The notes: generated by a model not told the origin, from the sequence alone. A stretch of 64,000 nt of DNA from Segatella baroniae DSM 16972 = JCM 13447 (GCF_000426585.1 NZ_AUFQ01000004.1:144006-208005); one strand, 5' to 3'. Positions 6,755 to 14,542 are shown, numbered from the stretch's first letter. Made by a program: numbers and translations.

Positions 6755-7299
6755 ACGATATAGCTGTTGTCTTTCGTCGCATTCTGAAAGATATTCAGGT
6801 GGATATGAAGGACGAATTCGATAAGAACTTCGAGCGTCAGGGCTTTTTCTCGGAAAAGTGGGCACGCCGGAAGAGTCCGCTTCGCCCGGGGCGGGCCACG
6901 CTCGTCAACACGGGCGGTCTCAGGCGGAGCGTTCTTAGCCGTGTGACCGCCGATGGCGTAACATTCTATTCGACCCACTCCGCGGCAGAGATACATAACG
7001 AGGGCGGTGAAATCAAGGTGACGGCAAGAATGAAGAGTTATTTCTGGCATCGCTATTACGAGGCGGTCGGCGGTTTCGGACGGAAGAAGAACGGTGAAGT
7101 ACGCAACGACAAACGCACCCGGCAACTGACTGGCGAGGCTGCCTTTTGGAAGTATATGGCCCTGATGCGTGCAGGCAGCGTTATTCGTATACCGAAACGG
7201 CAGTTTCTGGGTGCCTCGCCCGAAGTCGAAAGGGCTGTGACGGAAATCATCGAGAAGCGGCTGAGTGAGTATTTTAACAACGAATTTAAACTGAAATAA
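6751..7299 (+). CDS. Virion morphogenesis protein (Mu gpG-like, tail completion)
   Basis: The 182-residue protein contains the family pattern LVNTGGLRRSVLSRVTADGV followed by AEIHNEGGEIKVTARM and the C-terminal RIPKRQFLGASPEVERAV. These are the conserved blocks of the phage virion morphogenesis/tail completion family (Mu gpG, P2 gpS). It acts in joining head and tail. It starts in an ATGA overlap with the upstream gene and is followed 4 bp later by a probable tail terminator gene. Confidence 0.85.
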   Translation: MNDIAVVFRRILKDIQVDMKDEFDKNFERQGFFSEKWARRKSPLRPGRATLVNTGGLRRSVLSRVTADGVTFYSTHSAAEIHNEGGEIKVTARMKSYFWHRYYEAVGGFGRKKNGEVRNDKRTRQLTGEAAFWKYMALMRAGSVIRIPKRQFLGASPEVERAVTEIIEKRLSEYFNNEFKLK

Positions 7300-7303
7300 A
7301 ACA

Positions 7304-7705
7304 ATGGAAATAAGAAAGGAGCTGTATGCCGCCATCCGGACAGCGATGGCAAAAATAGAGGAAGTGAAGCACATCGACTTGTGGAATCACAATGTGGAGT
7401 TCATTGAGGAGGAAGCGGGCTGGGAACGCCCCGCTGTGTTTGTGGAGTTTGGTCCGATAGCCTGGCAGCCCTATGTTGGCGGCGGCTATCGCGGTGATGG
7501 CAGCGTTCGGCTGCACATTGTTACGGACTGGATGGAAGGCGGTCAGGAAGCAGCCTGGGATTTGATAGTCAAGATCCGGGAGGCTATGGAGAGAGTGTAC
7601 GGCTACGGTATCCACGGCCTGTATTTGACGGAGACCTTGACGAACCACAACCACGAGGACATTTTGGAGAGCATCGAGGGGTATGCCGTGAAAGGCGTGT
7701 TATAA
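7304..7705 (+). CDS. Probable tail terminator / head-tail joining protein
   Basis: The 133-residue protein has the alpha-beta layout of small tail terminators: an N-terminal helix, VFVEFGPIAWQPYVGGGYRG, then SVRLHIVTDW, a helix DLIVKIREAMERVYGYG, and a C-terminal strand after HEDILESIEGYAV. Its position directly after the gpG-like gene supports a role in neck or tail assembly. Sequence identity to a named family is not evident to me. A strong terminator follows. Confidence 0.6.
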   Translation: MEIRKELYAAIRTAMAKIEEVKHIDLWNHNVEFIEEEAGWERPAVFVEFGPIAWQPYVGGGYRGDGSVRLHIVTDWMEGGQEAAWDLIVKIREAMERVYGYGIHGLYLTETLTNHNHEDILESIEGYAVKGVL

Positions 7706-7727
7706 ACGGAACCTCATTCAAGAAAAA

Positions 7728-7759
7728 GCCTGTCGAATTTCTTTTCGACAGGCTTTTTT
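7728..7759 (+). terminator. Rho-independent terminator
   Basis: The perfect 10-bp stem GCCTGTCGAA/TTCGACAGGC, with a 6-base loop and six T on the plus strand, ends the transcript of the gpG and tail-terminator genes. An A-run on the 5' side makes it potentially bidirectional. Confidence 0.9.
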
Positions 7760-7786
7760 AATGGAATATGAAAAAATATTGTTCGT

Positions 7787-7820
7787 TTTGTTGTTTGTAT
7801 GGAAATAATGACTATATTTG
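7787..7820 (+). promoter_or_regulatory. Bacteroidetes-type promoter upstream of a small RNA
   Basis: TATATTTG at 7813-7820 matches the -7 box TAnnTTTG exactly. TTTG at 7787-7790 lies 22 bp upstream and TTTG at 7794-7797 lies 15 bp upstream, on either side of the usual 19-21 bp spacing. No convincing plus-strand CDS follows, which points to an RNA gene. Confidence 0.6.
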
Positions 7821-7826
7821 CAGTGA

Positions 7827-7953
7827 AGTAAAGCATTGAAGGAATGGCATCCTGGCTATTTAGACCTAACCGCCGCCCTCGGTGTAACGATATTAGCGCA
7901 TTGGGAATGATGAACTGGCAATTGAGTCCTAACTATCGCCCAATGCGTTTTTT
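7827..7953 (+). ncRNA. Putative small RNA ending in a terminator hairpin
   Basis: The unit lies between the promoter at 7813-7820 and a strong terminator: CGCATTGGG at 7897-7905 pairs with CCCAATGCG at 7939-7947 across a 33-base loop, then six T. The predicted RNA is about 125 nt and is placed between two converging transcription units. The upstream half is GC-rich and can fold (ACCG/CGGT). A 103-codon plus-strand ORF starts inside but runs antisense through the minor head gene and is not credible. The function is unknown; control of the adjacent minus-strand block is possible. Confidence 0.5.
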
Positions 7954-9250
7954 ATATATCATTTATAGAATACAGGAAATGTGTTATACGGATAAATCCA
8001 TTGTCTTTCTTATCAGCTTTCCTTGCCACATTCAATCTTACCTTTTGCCCTCTGATTTCTCCTTCATAATAATAGAACCGGTCTATGCCGTCTGTTCTTG
8101 GATGCGTCAGTGGCGAGGATTCTATAAAGGTAGCCTTGCGCAACACTTTATCTAAAGATGCCAAATCGTCCTTTTCGAGTATCTTTGACCTCCCGAACGT
8201 ATCGGAAAAGAGGTGTTTATTGCCGTATGTGGAGAAACCAACCTTAATCGTTCCCTCCCCGACGGGCTTTTCATGCTTCACCTTGAGCAGCGGTTTCATC
8301 TCGTGCAGGTAATGTATGCGTTCAATGGCGCGCTGCGATTTTGTCTTGTCGCCGTAACATTGTCTTACCAGCCGGCACGCTGCGCACAACTCATTATCGG
8401 GCACGAAGGCAAGTTTCGTATTCCCTTTAGCAAGGTCGCAATCGTTGCACCGCTTGATGCTGTAAGGGTTGTAGTCGGGAAACGCCTTGCGCTGCTTTCC
8501 GGCATTAAATCGGAAGATACCTCGTTTGTCTTTTGCAAGGGCCTGTTCGCCGCGCGCGTATGCTTCTTTTTGCGGCGTGGGCGCGTATTTGCCTTTCCTT
8601 ACCTGCACGACCGTACAGCGGCAGTTCCACGAGTTTGGCGGCATGTAGGCGTCCCAGAAAGGATCGGAAGGTGGCAGCGTCGTACCGTTGAGCGCTGCGT
8701 GCTCGGGGCGTACATGGTCGTCGCCCGCGGTGCGGTATTGCAGGTTGTATTCGTCGCCGGCAGCCTGGAACTGCTCCCACTTAGCCGCCATGGCCGCGGA
8801 GGCATGGGCAAAGTTGTATTCGGCACGGAGGTAGTTTCGGTTATAGGTTTCGTCGACCTTTTGAACATCATTCAGGAACTGTTCGAATGGCTTTCGATTG
8901 CCATTCTCATCAAGGAGCAACGGGAACGCCTCATTGAGTTCGTGAAAAGTCTTGAGTCCGGAGAAAACATAGGTGGACTGCTCGAGGCGTTCGCGCATCG
9001 TGTCTGACATCTTTGTCTGCAGGAAGGCACTGTTTAGCATGTCTGCATGTGTCTCTATAAAGGCCTGTGTCTCGTCTGACGCAATGATGTTTATATCCAA
9101 TGATGCCCCTTTCTGCTTAAAGAGCCCTTTCATCATAGCCTTGAAAGCCGATCGGAGCCGCTCTTGTTGCTTCTCATCGATTTTCCCGGTGAGTGTAACG
9201 TCGGCATGACCATCGTTTAGGATTCCGGCATAGCGACTGTGCAGCCCCAC
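7952..9250 (-). CDS. gpF-like minor head protein with C-terminal toxin-like domain
   Basis: The 432-residue frame begins at a GTG. The middle has the SPP1 gp7/Mu gpF signature: YRTAGDDHVRPEHAALNG, then PPSDPFWDAYMPPN and WNCRCTV (residues 170-213). Two Cys pairs follow (C268-C271 and C289-C292), probably a zinc knuckle. The last 100 residues (about 330-432) form a separate alpha-beta domain with KVGFSTYGNKHLFSDTFGR, YYEGEIRGQKVRLNVARK and FIRITHFLYS. This resembles the barnase/EndoU/colicin/RelE-like nuclease domains found at the C-terminus of such head proteins. The N-terminus may have been shortened by the repeat in the portal gene upstream. Confidence 0.8.
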   Translation of the reverse strand: MGLHSRYAGILNDGHADVTLTGKIDEKQQERLRSAFKAMMKGLFKQKGASLDINIIASDETQAFIETHADMLNSAFLQTKMSDTMRERLEQSTYVFSGLKTFHELNEAFPLLLDENGNRKPFEQFLNDVQKVDETYNRNYLRAEYNFAHASAAMAAKWEQFQAAGDEYNLQYRTAGDDHVRPEHAALNGTTLPPSDPFWDAYMPPNSWNCRCTVVQVRKGKYAPTPQKEAYARGEQALAKDKRGIFRFNAGKQRKAFPDYNPYSIKRCNDCDLAKGNTKLAFVPDNELCAACRLVRQCYGDKTKSQRAIERIHYLHEMKPLLKVKHEKPVGEGTIKVGFSTYGNKHLFSDTFGRSKILEKDDLASLDKVLRKATFIESSPLTHPRTDGIDRFYYYEGEIRGQKVRLNVARKADKKDNGFIRITHFLYSINDI

Positions 9251-9264
9251 ATAATCGGTGGGGC

Positions 9265-10629
9265 TCAGTCGAAAAAAGGTAATCCCTCCCCGGCCCTCCC
9301 CGAAGAAGAGGGAGTATTTCGGGACATTTTCTTTTTATCGTTGCTTTGTGGCTCTCCTCCTTGGGAGGGGGCGGGGGAGGTGGGAAGCAGGTTATTTTCC
9401 CTGCGCTCGCCCACGGGCATGGCATACTTCTTCGCGAAATATTCGCCGTCGACCTCGAAGCGGTCGGCAATCATCGTCTCGTAGGCTACTTGCTGCTCGG
9501 GTGTGTAGTCGATAGAGTCGTTCCAGTCGAAGCGGCAACCCGCGAGTGGGAAGCCATGCTTCACCATGCGCGGCAGGAGTTGATTATTGATGATGTCACG
9601 CAGCATGTCGGCATCGGCCTCTACGAGGTTCTGCAGCACCTTGAGGTGGGTTTGACTCTGCGAGAGCGATGAACCATCCTCAATGGTCATGGTCTGTCCG
9701 ATGATGAGCTTCGATATTTCGGAGTTGGCCCGGCTGACGCGCTCATTGTAGACATTGTAGGCATCGGCGCGTGTGGACTCGATGAACTCGAGCTCGGTGT
9801 CGAGCGGCATTACCGCCGTCTGCGAGGCCCCGGCGTTGACGAGCATCTGGTTGAGCCGGTCAATTTCCTTTTTATCGCGCGAGGAAGTTTTTGCAATGCG
9901 CATGGGCATGCCGAAGATCTCACCGAAGTTATCCCAGAACGCGAGCATGTTCTTTTTCGGTATCGTGTGCAATGTGGCTTTCAAAAGCAGACCGAGATCG
10001 TCAGGCTTCCCGGCTTCGATAAGGCTGTCAGTGATGCCGGGGCTGCGATAGTCGATACCGGCATGCCAGTCCTGCCCTGGCTCGGTGATGACGCGGCCGT
10101 ATTCGGGAATGACATGCTTGCGCGGAAGGAGGGTTACTCCGGTATAGGTCATACCCGGCGTGCCCGCGCCGACGATGTCGCCGAGCTCAATGAGTGAGTG
10201 CCCCCAGTAGGTGGAGTCGAGCACAAGCAGGCAAAGGTCCTTGAACCAGGCGTGATCGAAGTAGGCCAAGAGGTCGGGGTTGTCTTCTTCCTTGCCGTCT
10301 ACGATCTTGAACGACTTAGCTATGACGAAGCCCTCGCGCTGGCGTATGCAGCCCGAGAGGTGGGCGTCGGCATCGGTGTCGCGGTAGATGTCGTAGAGCG
10401 GCCCCCGGTTGGGGTTGTCAATATTGATGGCCGCCTGCCATGCCCGGCGCCAGTCGGCGATGTCCTTTCGCGTGAGCGCGTCGGTGTTCCGTTGAATCTG
10501 TGTGATGATATGCTTCACCTGCTGTCTGCCGTCTTCCTTTGCGAGGTTGATGGTGCCGTAAGGCGTGTGCAGGATAGACCCCTGTGTGTCACTTCTACGG
10601 AGCGAAGCGAATAGGTTTTTGATATTCAT
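9265..10629 (-). CDS. Portal protein (DUF935 family, Mu gp29-like)
   Basis: The 454-residue protein shows the DUF935 portal blocks: DADAHLSGCIRQREGFVIA near residue 90, LDSTYWGHSLIELGDIV, and ERVSRANSEISKLIIGQTMT plus DGSSLSQSQTHLKVLQNLVEADADMLRDII in the stem and wing. The portal forms the dodecameric DNA gate at the capsid vertex. Up to about residue 410 it looks normal. The final 40 residues (LLPTSPAPSQGGEPQSNDKK and on) come from a GC-rich inverted repeat read in frame, so the natural C-terminus was replaced. The repeat ends next to the start of the gpF-like gene. Confidence 0.88.
   Translation of the reverse strand: MNIKNLFASLRRSDTQGSILHTPYGTINLAKEDGRQQVKHIITQIQRNTDALTRKDIADWRRAWQAAINIDNPNRGPLYDIYRDTDADAHLSGCIRQREGFVIAKSFKIVDGKEEDNPDLLAYFDHAWFKDLCLLVLDSTYWGHSLIELGDIVGAGTPGMTYTGVTLLPRKHVIPEYGRVITEPGQDWHAGIDYRSPGITDSLIEAGKPDDLGLLLKATLHTIPKKNMLAFWDNFGEIFGMPMRIAKTSSRDKKEIDRLNQMLVNAGASQTAVMPLDTELEFIESTRADAYNVYNERVSRANSEISKLIIGQTMTIEDGSSLSQSQTHLKVLQNLVEADADMLRDIINNQLLPRMVKHGFPLAGCRFDWNDSIDYTPEQQVAYETMIADRFEVDGEYFAKKYAMPVGERRENNLLPTSPAPSQGGEPQSNDKKKMSRNTPSSSGRAGEGLPFFD
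9287..9384. repeat. GC-rich imperfect inverted repeat in the portal 3' end
   Basis: CCTCCCCGGCCCTCCCC near 9287 is mirrored by GGGAGGGGGCGGGGGAGG near 9365, with an A/T-rich centre of about 60 bp. The unit is read in frame as a Ser/Pro/Gly-rich tail. It looks like a short intergenic-type palindromic (REP/MITE-like) element that inserted in a coding region. Confidence 0.55.
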
Positions 10630-10654
10630 GTGATTTGTCTTTTATAAATTCGGT

Positions 10655-11077
10655 TTACCAGTTATGCCTAAGCGGCTTTTGCGAATGCCACATCACGCCC
10701 ATGCCCGAAGGCTCGCCCGTGGCGGCATCGGTGGCCATAGGTAGGTCCGGGACAATCTTGCCGGCCTGCACACCTTCGAGCCACTTTATTGCCCGTTCGT
10801 AGCGTTCCTTTCTGATTTCGCTGCCCATCTTTTGCGGCATGGCCGATGCCATGTGATATAGGGCGATGTCGCAGGTGTACATCACGATGAGTCGGTTACG
10901 ATTGTCGCCCTCGGCCTCGAATGTGGCCTTACAGTCGTAAACCGGGCGGAGGTACGACGCGATTTCCTCTATGGCTTCAACCTCGGCATTGGCGCGGTTC
11001 TCCGCGGAGGCCTGCGAGACAACCTTTAAGGCCGCCTCGCCTATCACTACGCGATAGTCTTCATCTGTTATAAACAT
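10655..11077 (-). CDS. DUF1320 family head-tail protein (Mu gp36-like)
   Basis: The 140-residue protein begins MFITDEDYRVVIGEAALKVV, then AIEEIASYLRPVYDC and a central helix MYTCDIALYHMASAMPQKM. This is the DUF1320 pattern (ITxxDL near the start, a YL-x-x-x-YD motif, D-x-A-x-Y-x-L-x). Members are structural proteins of the head-tail interface in Mu-like phages. The C-terminal Gly-rich tail (GEPSGMGVMW) is normal for the family. Confidence 0.75.
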   Translation of the reverse strand: MFITDEDYRVVIGEAALKVVSQASAENRANAEVEAIEEIASYLRPVYDCKATFEAEGDNRNRLIVMYTCDIALYHMASAMPQKMGSEIRKERYERAIKWLEGVQAGKIVPDLPMATDAATGEPSGMGVMWHSQKPLRHNW

Positions 11078-11081
11078 AAGC

Positions 11082-11312
11082 CTACATTGTTATATATAAT
11101 GCCTTTCGTTCGAGGTCTTGGGTGGTGGTTCCCTTGCGGAATACCCCGCACGAGACGAACTTCCTTACTTCCTGTTTTGAAAGCACTTCGAACTTCCCGC
11201 CTATCACGAGGACCATGTGCTTACGATGTGTGATGTGGCGTAGATAGTCCGCCTTTCTGACCGCCCGCTTGTATTTCCAAGCGCGGATAATGTCTTGAAT
11301 TAACTTTCTCAT
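11082..11312 (-). CDS. 76-aa basic hypothetical protein
   Basis: The start is placed at the ATG at 11312, directly after the terminase stop; the longer frame from 11396 would overlap the terminase. The protein is strongly basic at its N-terminus (MRKLIQDIIRAWKYKRAVRK) and then beta-rich (HMVLVIGGKFEVLSKQEVRK). It sits between the terminase and DUF1320 genes. The family is unknown. Confidence 0.6.
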   Translation of the reverse strand: MRKLIQDIIRAWKYKRAVRKADYLRHITHRKHMVLVIGGKFEVLSKQEVRKFVSCGVFRKGTTTQDLERKALYITM

Positions 11313-11314
11313 TT

Positions 11315-12877
11315 TTACCAACTGTTTTTTGAGGTTTGTCGTTTGCTGAATACCGGCTGAAAACTTTCCTGTCTTGTCGTTCGTTGCAGCTGCCAAATGG
11401 CCCCTTCATCGGCGTCGGGGGCATCGTCGTTTCCGGACATGCCCTTCTCGAAGGCCAGCGTCTGTTCGATACCCGCCTGCATGTCCGGGTCCTCCTTCTG
11501 CGTGCTGTCATAAAAGACAAAGCCCCGTTCCCACAACGGGCTGATGGCCTCGACGCGCTGGAACTTGTCCGGCTTCTTGCGCTTGTCGCCCGTGATGGGC
11601 AGCTGATAGCCGCGCTGGTTGCCCTCGATCGTAAAGTCGTCGAGGATTATATCCTGCATGAAGCTCGCTTCCATCATAAAGCGGATAGCGATACCCGTTT
11701 CAAGGCTCCACTCGTAGAGGTCGTAACACCAGCGCACGAGCTCGGCCACCGAAGCCTTACGCACGAAGGCGCGCAGGTGCCACAGCTGCGACTTGTGCTT
11801 GCCCCAAAGTTTTGCCGCTTTGGTATCGTTAGTCTTCTTGCTTTTCCACGACGGGTCGATGTAAAGTACCAGTTCGTCGAACTCCCGCCATGCCGGGCGC
11901 TTGGCATATTTTATCCACTCCTGCTTGAATACCGTGCCCTCGATGATAGGATTGTGCATCATCTCCTTGTTCCATGCACGATAGCCCACGAAGTCGGCAT
12001 AGCCCCGCGCCTCTTCCTTGGTCCATTTTTCGCGCCATGCAGGGTTCCCCTCACTGTCGACGGCATATACCGTAGAGACGTGCACGCCCTTCGTCTTGCA
12101 GATGTTTGCCAGTACCGAAGTCTTCGAAATCAGGTTGCCGACCATGATGAAGCGGCCGCGGCCTACATCGAGCGCGCCGAAGAGCGCTTCTTTCACCCAG
12201 TCTGTCACCTCACGCACGCGGCGCGGGTTGCGACAAAGCTCGTCGTCGTCGAGGTCATCGATGACAATGTAATCAGGGCGCGCCTCCCGCTTGCGAAGAC
12301 CGCGCGGCGACTGTCCGCGTCCCACGGCAAGGAAGTGCATCCCGTCCTTGGTGGTAAATTCGCCTTCCGTCCAGTCGCCCATCGACATCTGCTTTCCGAA
12401 GTCCGCGATAATGCGCTTGTTATAGCCAAGCTCGGCTTGAATGTCCCCGAGCAGTCGGTTTGCGCTATCCTCGGACTTGCCGACAACGACCATGAAGTCG
12501 ATGAGCCGCTTGGGCTGGAACATGAGCCACAAGGGCGTGAAGATGTCCATGTGGGTCGACTTGGCGTGGCCGCGCGGCCACTTGAATACCGCTTTGAGGT
12601 TCGGCGTGTTCTTGACTTTGTTAGCTGCTGCGTTGTGGAACGGCGCATTGTGCACGATACGGATAATCTCTCCCGTAACCTTATCACGCAATTGCAGGAA
12701 GTGTGGGAAATAATACTCGCAGAAGGCAGCATAGTCCTTCTGCAGACGGCGTATGCGCTGTTCTTTCTGTACGGAGCTCTCGCGGACAAGACTCTTCGTA
12801 TCCGTTATACTCTGTATCTGCTGGCAGTGCTCCTGCCACTCCTGCTGCATCTGTTTTAGTTCTGTAATCGTCGCCAT
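11315..12877 (-). CDS. terL: Terminase large subunit (Mu gp28-like)
   Basis: The 520-residue protein has an ATPase half with a Walker A variant (FKWPRGHAKSTHMDIF), Walker B plus catalytic acid (YIVIDDLDDDE), and the coupling motif in MVGNLIS. The nuclease half starts with LVLYIDPSW, where Asp is the first metal ligand, and continues with an acidic site near MMEASFMQDIILDD. TerL translocates DNA into the procapsid and cuts it. In Mu-like phages packaging is headful, taking host DNA at the ends. The length is normal. Confidence 0.9.
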   Translation of the reverse strand: MATITELKQMQQEWQEHCQQIQSITDTKSLVRESSVQKEQRIRRLQKDYAAFCEYYFPHFLQLRDKVTGEIIRIVHNAPFHNAAANKVKNTPNLKAVFKWPRGHAKSTHMDIFTPLWLMFQPKRLIDFMVVVGKSEDSANRLLGDIQAELGYNKRIIADFGKQMSMGDWTEGEFTTKDGMHFLAVGRGQSPRGLRKREARPDYIVIDDLDDDELCRNPRRVREVTDWVKEALFGALDVGRGRFIMVGNLISKTSVLANICKTKGVHVSTVYAVDSEGNPAWREKWTKEEARGYADFVGYRAWNKEMMHNPIIEGTVFKQEWIKYAKRPAWREFDELVLYIDPSWKSKKTNDTKAAKLWGKHKSQLWHLRAFVRKASVAELVRWCYDLYEWSLETGIAIRFMMEASFMQDIILDDFTIEGNQRGYQLPITGDKRKKPDKFQRVEAISPLWERGFVFYDSTQKEDPDMQAGIEQTLAFEKGMSGNDDAPDADEGAIWQLQRTTRQESFQPVFSKRQTSKNSW

Positions 12878-12886
12878 AGCGTATGT

Positions 12887-13357
12887 TTATAATGTGGATG
12901 GGTTCTGCATGCGCTCCATCAGGAACTTATTCTGGTACTTATTGATGGCCTTGATAAGCTCCGGCGTGATTTCCGGATCGTAAGAGGCCTGGTCCTGAAT
13001 CCACCGATTGAACGCCATGAAGACTTCGATGGCGTCGATGACGTTCGCCTTCTTGTCGAGTTTCTCGATTGTGGCCGACAGTTTGGAGAGCTTGTCGGCC
13101 AGCGATCCGATGAGTGTCGGATCGTTTGACTTATTCACGCTATCAATCAGCCCGTCGATGGTGAGCAATAGTTTATTGACAAGTTCCGGGCGCGATATGT
13201 TCTTCGCGGCGCGCGCTTCCTTCCACCCCTCGGTATTGACCCACCGGGAGACGGTGACGCGGGAGACGTCGACTTTCTCTGCGATTTCGTTTTGCTCCAT
13301 GCCCGAAAGGTATAGCGACCGTGCGAGCGATTTTTTCTTTTCTGTGTCTTTTGTCAT
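12887..13357 (-). CDS. terS: Terminase small subunit (N-terminal HTH)
   Basis: The 156-residue protein begins with a helix-turn-helix: LARSLYLSGMEQNEIAEKVD, then VSRVTVSRWVNTEGWKEARA. A helical oligomerization region follows (SRPELVNKLLLTIDGLIDSV, DKLSKLSATIEKLDKK). This matches phage terminase small subunits of the DUF1804/gp27 type, which recognise DNA and recruit TerL. It is the first gene of the minus-strand block and lies 10 bp upstream of terL. Confidence 0.8.
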   Translation of the reverse strand: MTKDTEKKKSLARSLYLSGMEQNEIAEKVDVSRVTVSRWVNTEGWKEARAAKNISRPELVNKLLLTIDGLIDSVNKSNDPTLIGSLADKLSKLSATIEKLDKKANVIDAIEVFMAFNRWIQDQASYDPEITPELIKAINKYQNKFLMERMQNPSTL

Positions 13358-13597
13358 TTCGTTGCAATTTGTTTGAATTATACATGCAAAATTGGGTTAA
13401 AATATCGGCATAAAAAAGAAAGTGTGAACCGCGCTCAGGGTATACCGAACCGTGCTCCCTGTTATTTTGCGACATGGGAATAATACGCTAATATTGCATC
13501 GTAAATCGACAGTCGGCGGTGCTCGACATAGTTGAAAACATGTTTTCACTCTGCTCTTTCTTGCACGACTGTTACAGCATAATATTCACAAAAAACA
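13358..13597. promoter_or_regulatory. Divergent late control region
   Basis: This 240-bp gap separates the minus-strand packaging block from the plus-strand capsid block, so it must drive both. It holds two direct repeats, GAACCGCGCTC at 13426-13436 and GAACCGTGCTC at 13447-13457, exactly 21 bp apart, and a perfect 16-bp palindrome TGAAAACATGTTTTCA at 13533-13548. The repeats lie on one DNA face and look like activator sites. No perfect TAnnTTTG box is seen; TAATATTG near 13490 is closest. This fits a late promoter that needs a phage activator. Confidence 0.55.
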
Positions 13598-14542
13598 ATG
13601 GGAAAAAGAGTAAGAATTTCAAACGACCGACTGAACAGTTATGGTTTTCGCGTACTGACCTCGGGAATCGACGTGGAGCAGTACAAACGGAATCCCGTCT
13701 TGCTATATATGCACGAGCGCGGTAACGTGGTGGGCTACGTGAAAGACCTGAAGGTGGAGAATGACGAAGTAACCGGCGAGCTGATGTTCGACTGCGCTTC
13801 GGAACAGAGCGAGCGTTGTCAGAAGCAGTTCGAGTTCGGAAGCCTCCGGATGGTGAGTGCGGGGCTCGAGATCATCGAGACGAGCGAAGACCCGGCTGTG
13901 CTGGTAGCGGGCCAGACGCGGCCTACGATTACGAAGAGCCGCCTGTTTGAGGTGAGCGTGGCCGACGTCGGGGCGAACGACGACGCTATCGTACTGGAGA
14001 AAGACGGCAAGCGAATAACATTAAGTAAGGACGGAGCCTGCGAGCTTCCTCTTATCAATTCAAATAACAATCAAAAAGAAAAAGAAATGGAGCAGAAAGT
14101 CATTGCCCTGCAGTTAGGGCTGCCGGAAACGGCAACAGAGAAAGAAATCAATGAGAAGCTGGCGCAGCTGAAAGCTATGCAGCAGGAGAACGAAACTCTG
14201 AAGGCGGAGAAACAGAAGCTGACCGACGCGCGCATCGTGCAGTTAGTCGACACGGCCATCGCGGAAAAGCGCTTAGAGGCGCAGCACAAGGAACAGTTTG
14301 TGAAGCTCGGCGCTCAGATCGGGGCTGATGAATTGGAAAAGACCTTGCAGGCTATGAAGCCGCAGGTGAAATTGTCGGCGGTACTGGGCCATCACGGTAG
14401 TGCCCCCGAAACGCCCGGCGAGAAGACCTACACGAAGCTCAGCGAGGTTCCGGCCGACGAGCTCGTGAAGCTGCGTGCCGAGAATGTAGAGGAGTATAAG
14501 AAACTCTACAAGGCCGAGTATGGCGTTGAATGTGAGCTTTAA
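13598..14542 (+). CDS. Prohead protease fused to scaffold
   Basis: The 314-residue protein has an HK97/Mu gpI-type protease N-terminus. A His in NPVLLYMHERG, a Ser in FGSLRMVSAGLEI, and the strand LFEVSVADVGANDDAIVL mark the conserved blocks. From about residue 164 (MEQKVIALQLGL) a long coiled coil (KAMQQENETLKAEKQKLTDA) forms the scaffold part, followed by a C-terminal region that may bind the capsid. In Mu the protease gene contains a nested in-frame scaffold gene. It is the first gene of the rightward late operon. Confidence 0.85.
   Translation: MGKRVRISNDRLNSYGFRVLTSGIDVEQYKRNPVLLYMHERGNVVGYVKDLKVENDEVTGELMFDCASEQSERCQKQFEFGSLRMVSAGLEIIETSEDPAVLVAGQTRPTITKSRLFEVSVADVGANDDAIVLEKDGKRITLSKDGACELPLINSNNNQKEKEMEQKVIALQLGLPETATEKEINEKLAQLKAMQQENETLKAEKQKLTDARIVQLVDTAIAEKRLEAQHKEQFVKLGAQIGADELEKTLQAMKPQVKLSAVLGHHGSAPETPGEKTYTKLSEVPADELVKLRAENVEEYKKLYKAEYGVECEL
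14087..14542 (+). CDS. Possible nested scaffold protein (internal start)
   Basis: An internal ATG at 14087 follows an A-rich stretch (CAAAAAGAAAAAGAA) that resembles Bacteroidetes translation starts. It begins exactly where the protease domain ends and the scaffold coiled coil starts. A separate 151-residue scaffold from this start would parallel the nested Mu gene Z. It is a prediction only. Confidence 0.45.
   Translation: MEQKVIALQLGLPETATEKEINEKLAQLKAMQQENETLKAEKQKLTDARIVQLVDTAIAEKRLEAQHKEQFVKLGAQIGADELEKTLQAMKPQVKLSAVLGHHGSAPETPGEKTYTKLSEVPADELVKLRAENVEEYKKLYKAEYGVECEL

Noticed and set aside
7844..8155. 103-codon plus-strand ORF
   Set aside because: It crosses a strong terminator and runs into the antisense of the minor head gene.
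11336..12859. 507-codon plus-strand ORF
   Set aside because: It is antisense to the large terminase gene, whose motifs are clear. The composition is that of a GC-rich mirror frame.
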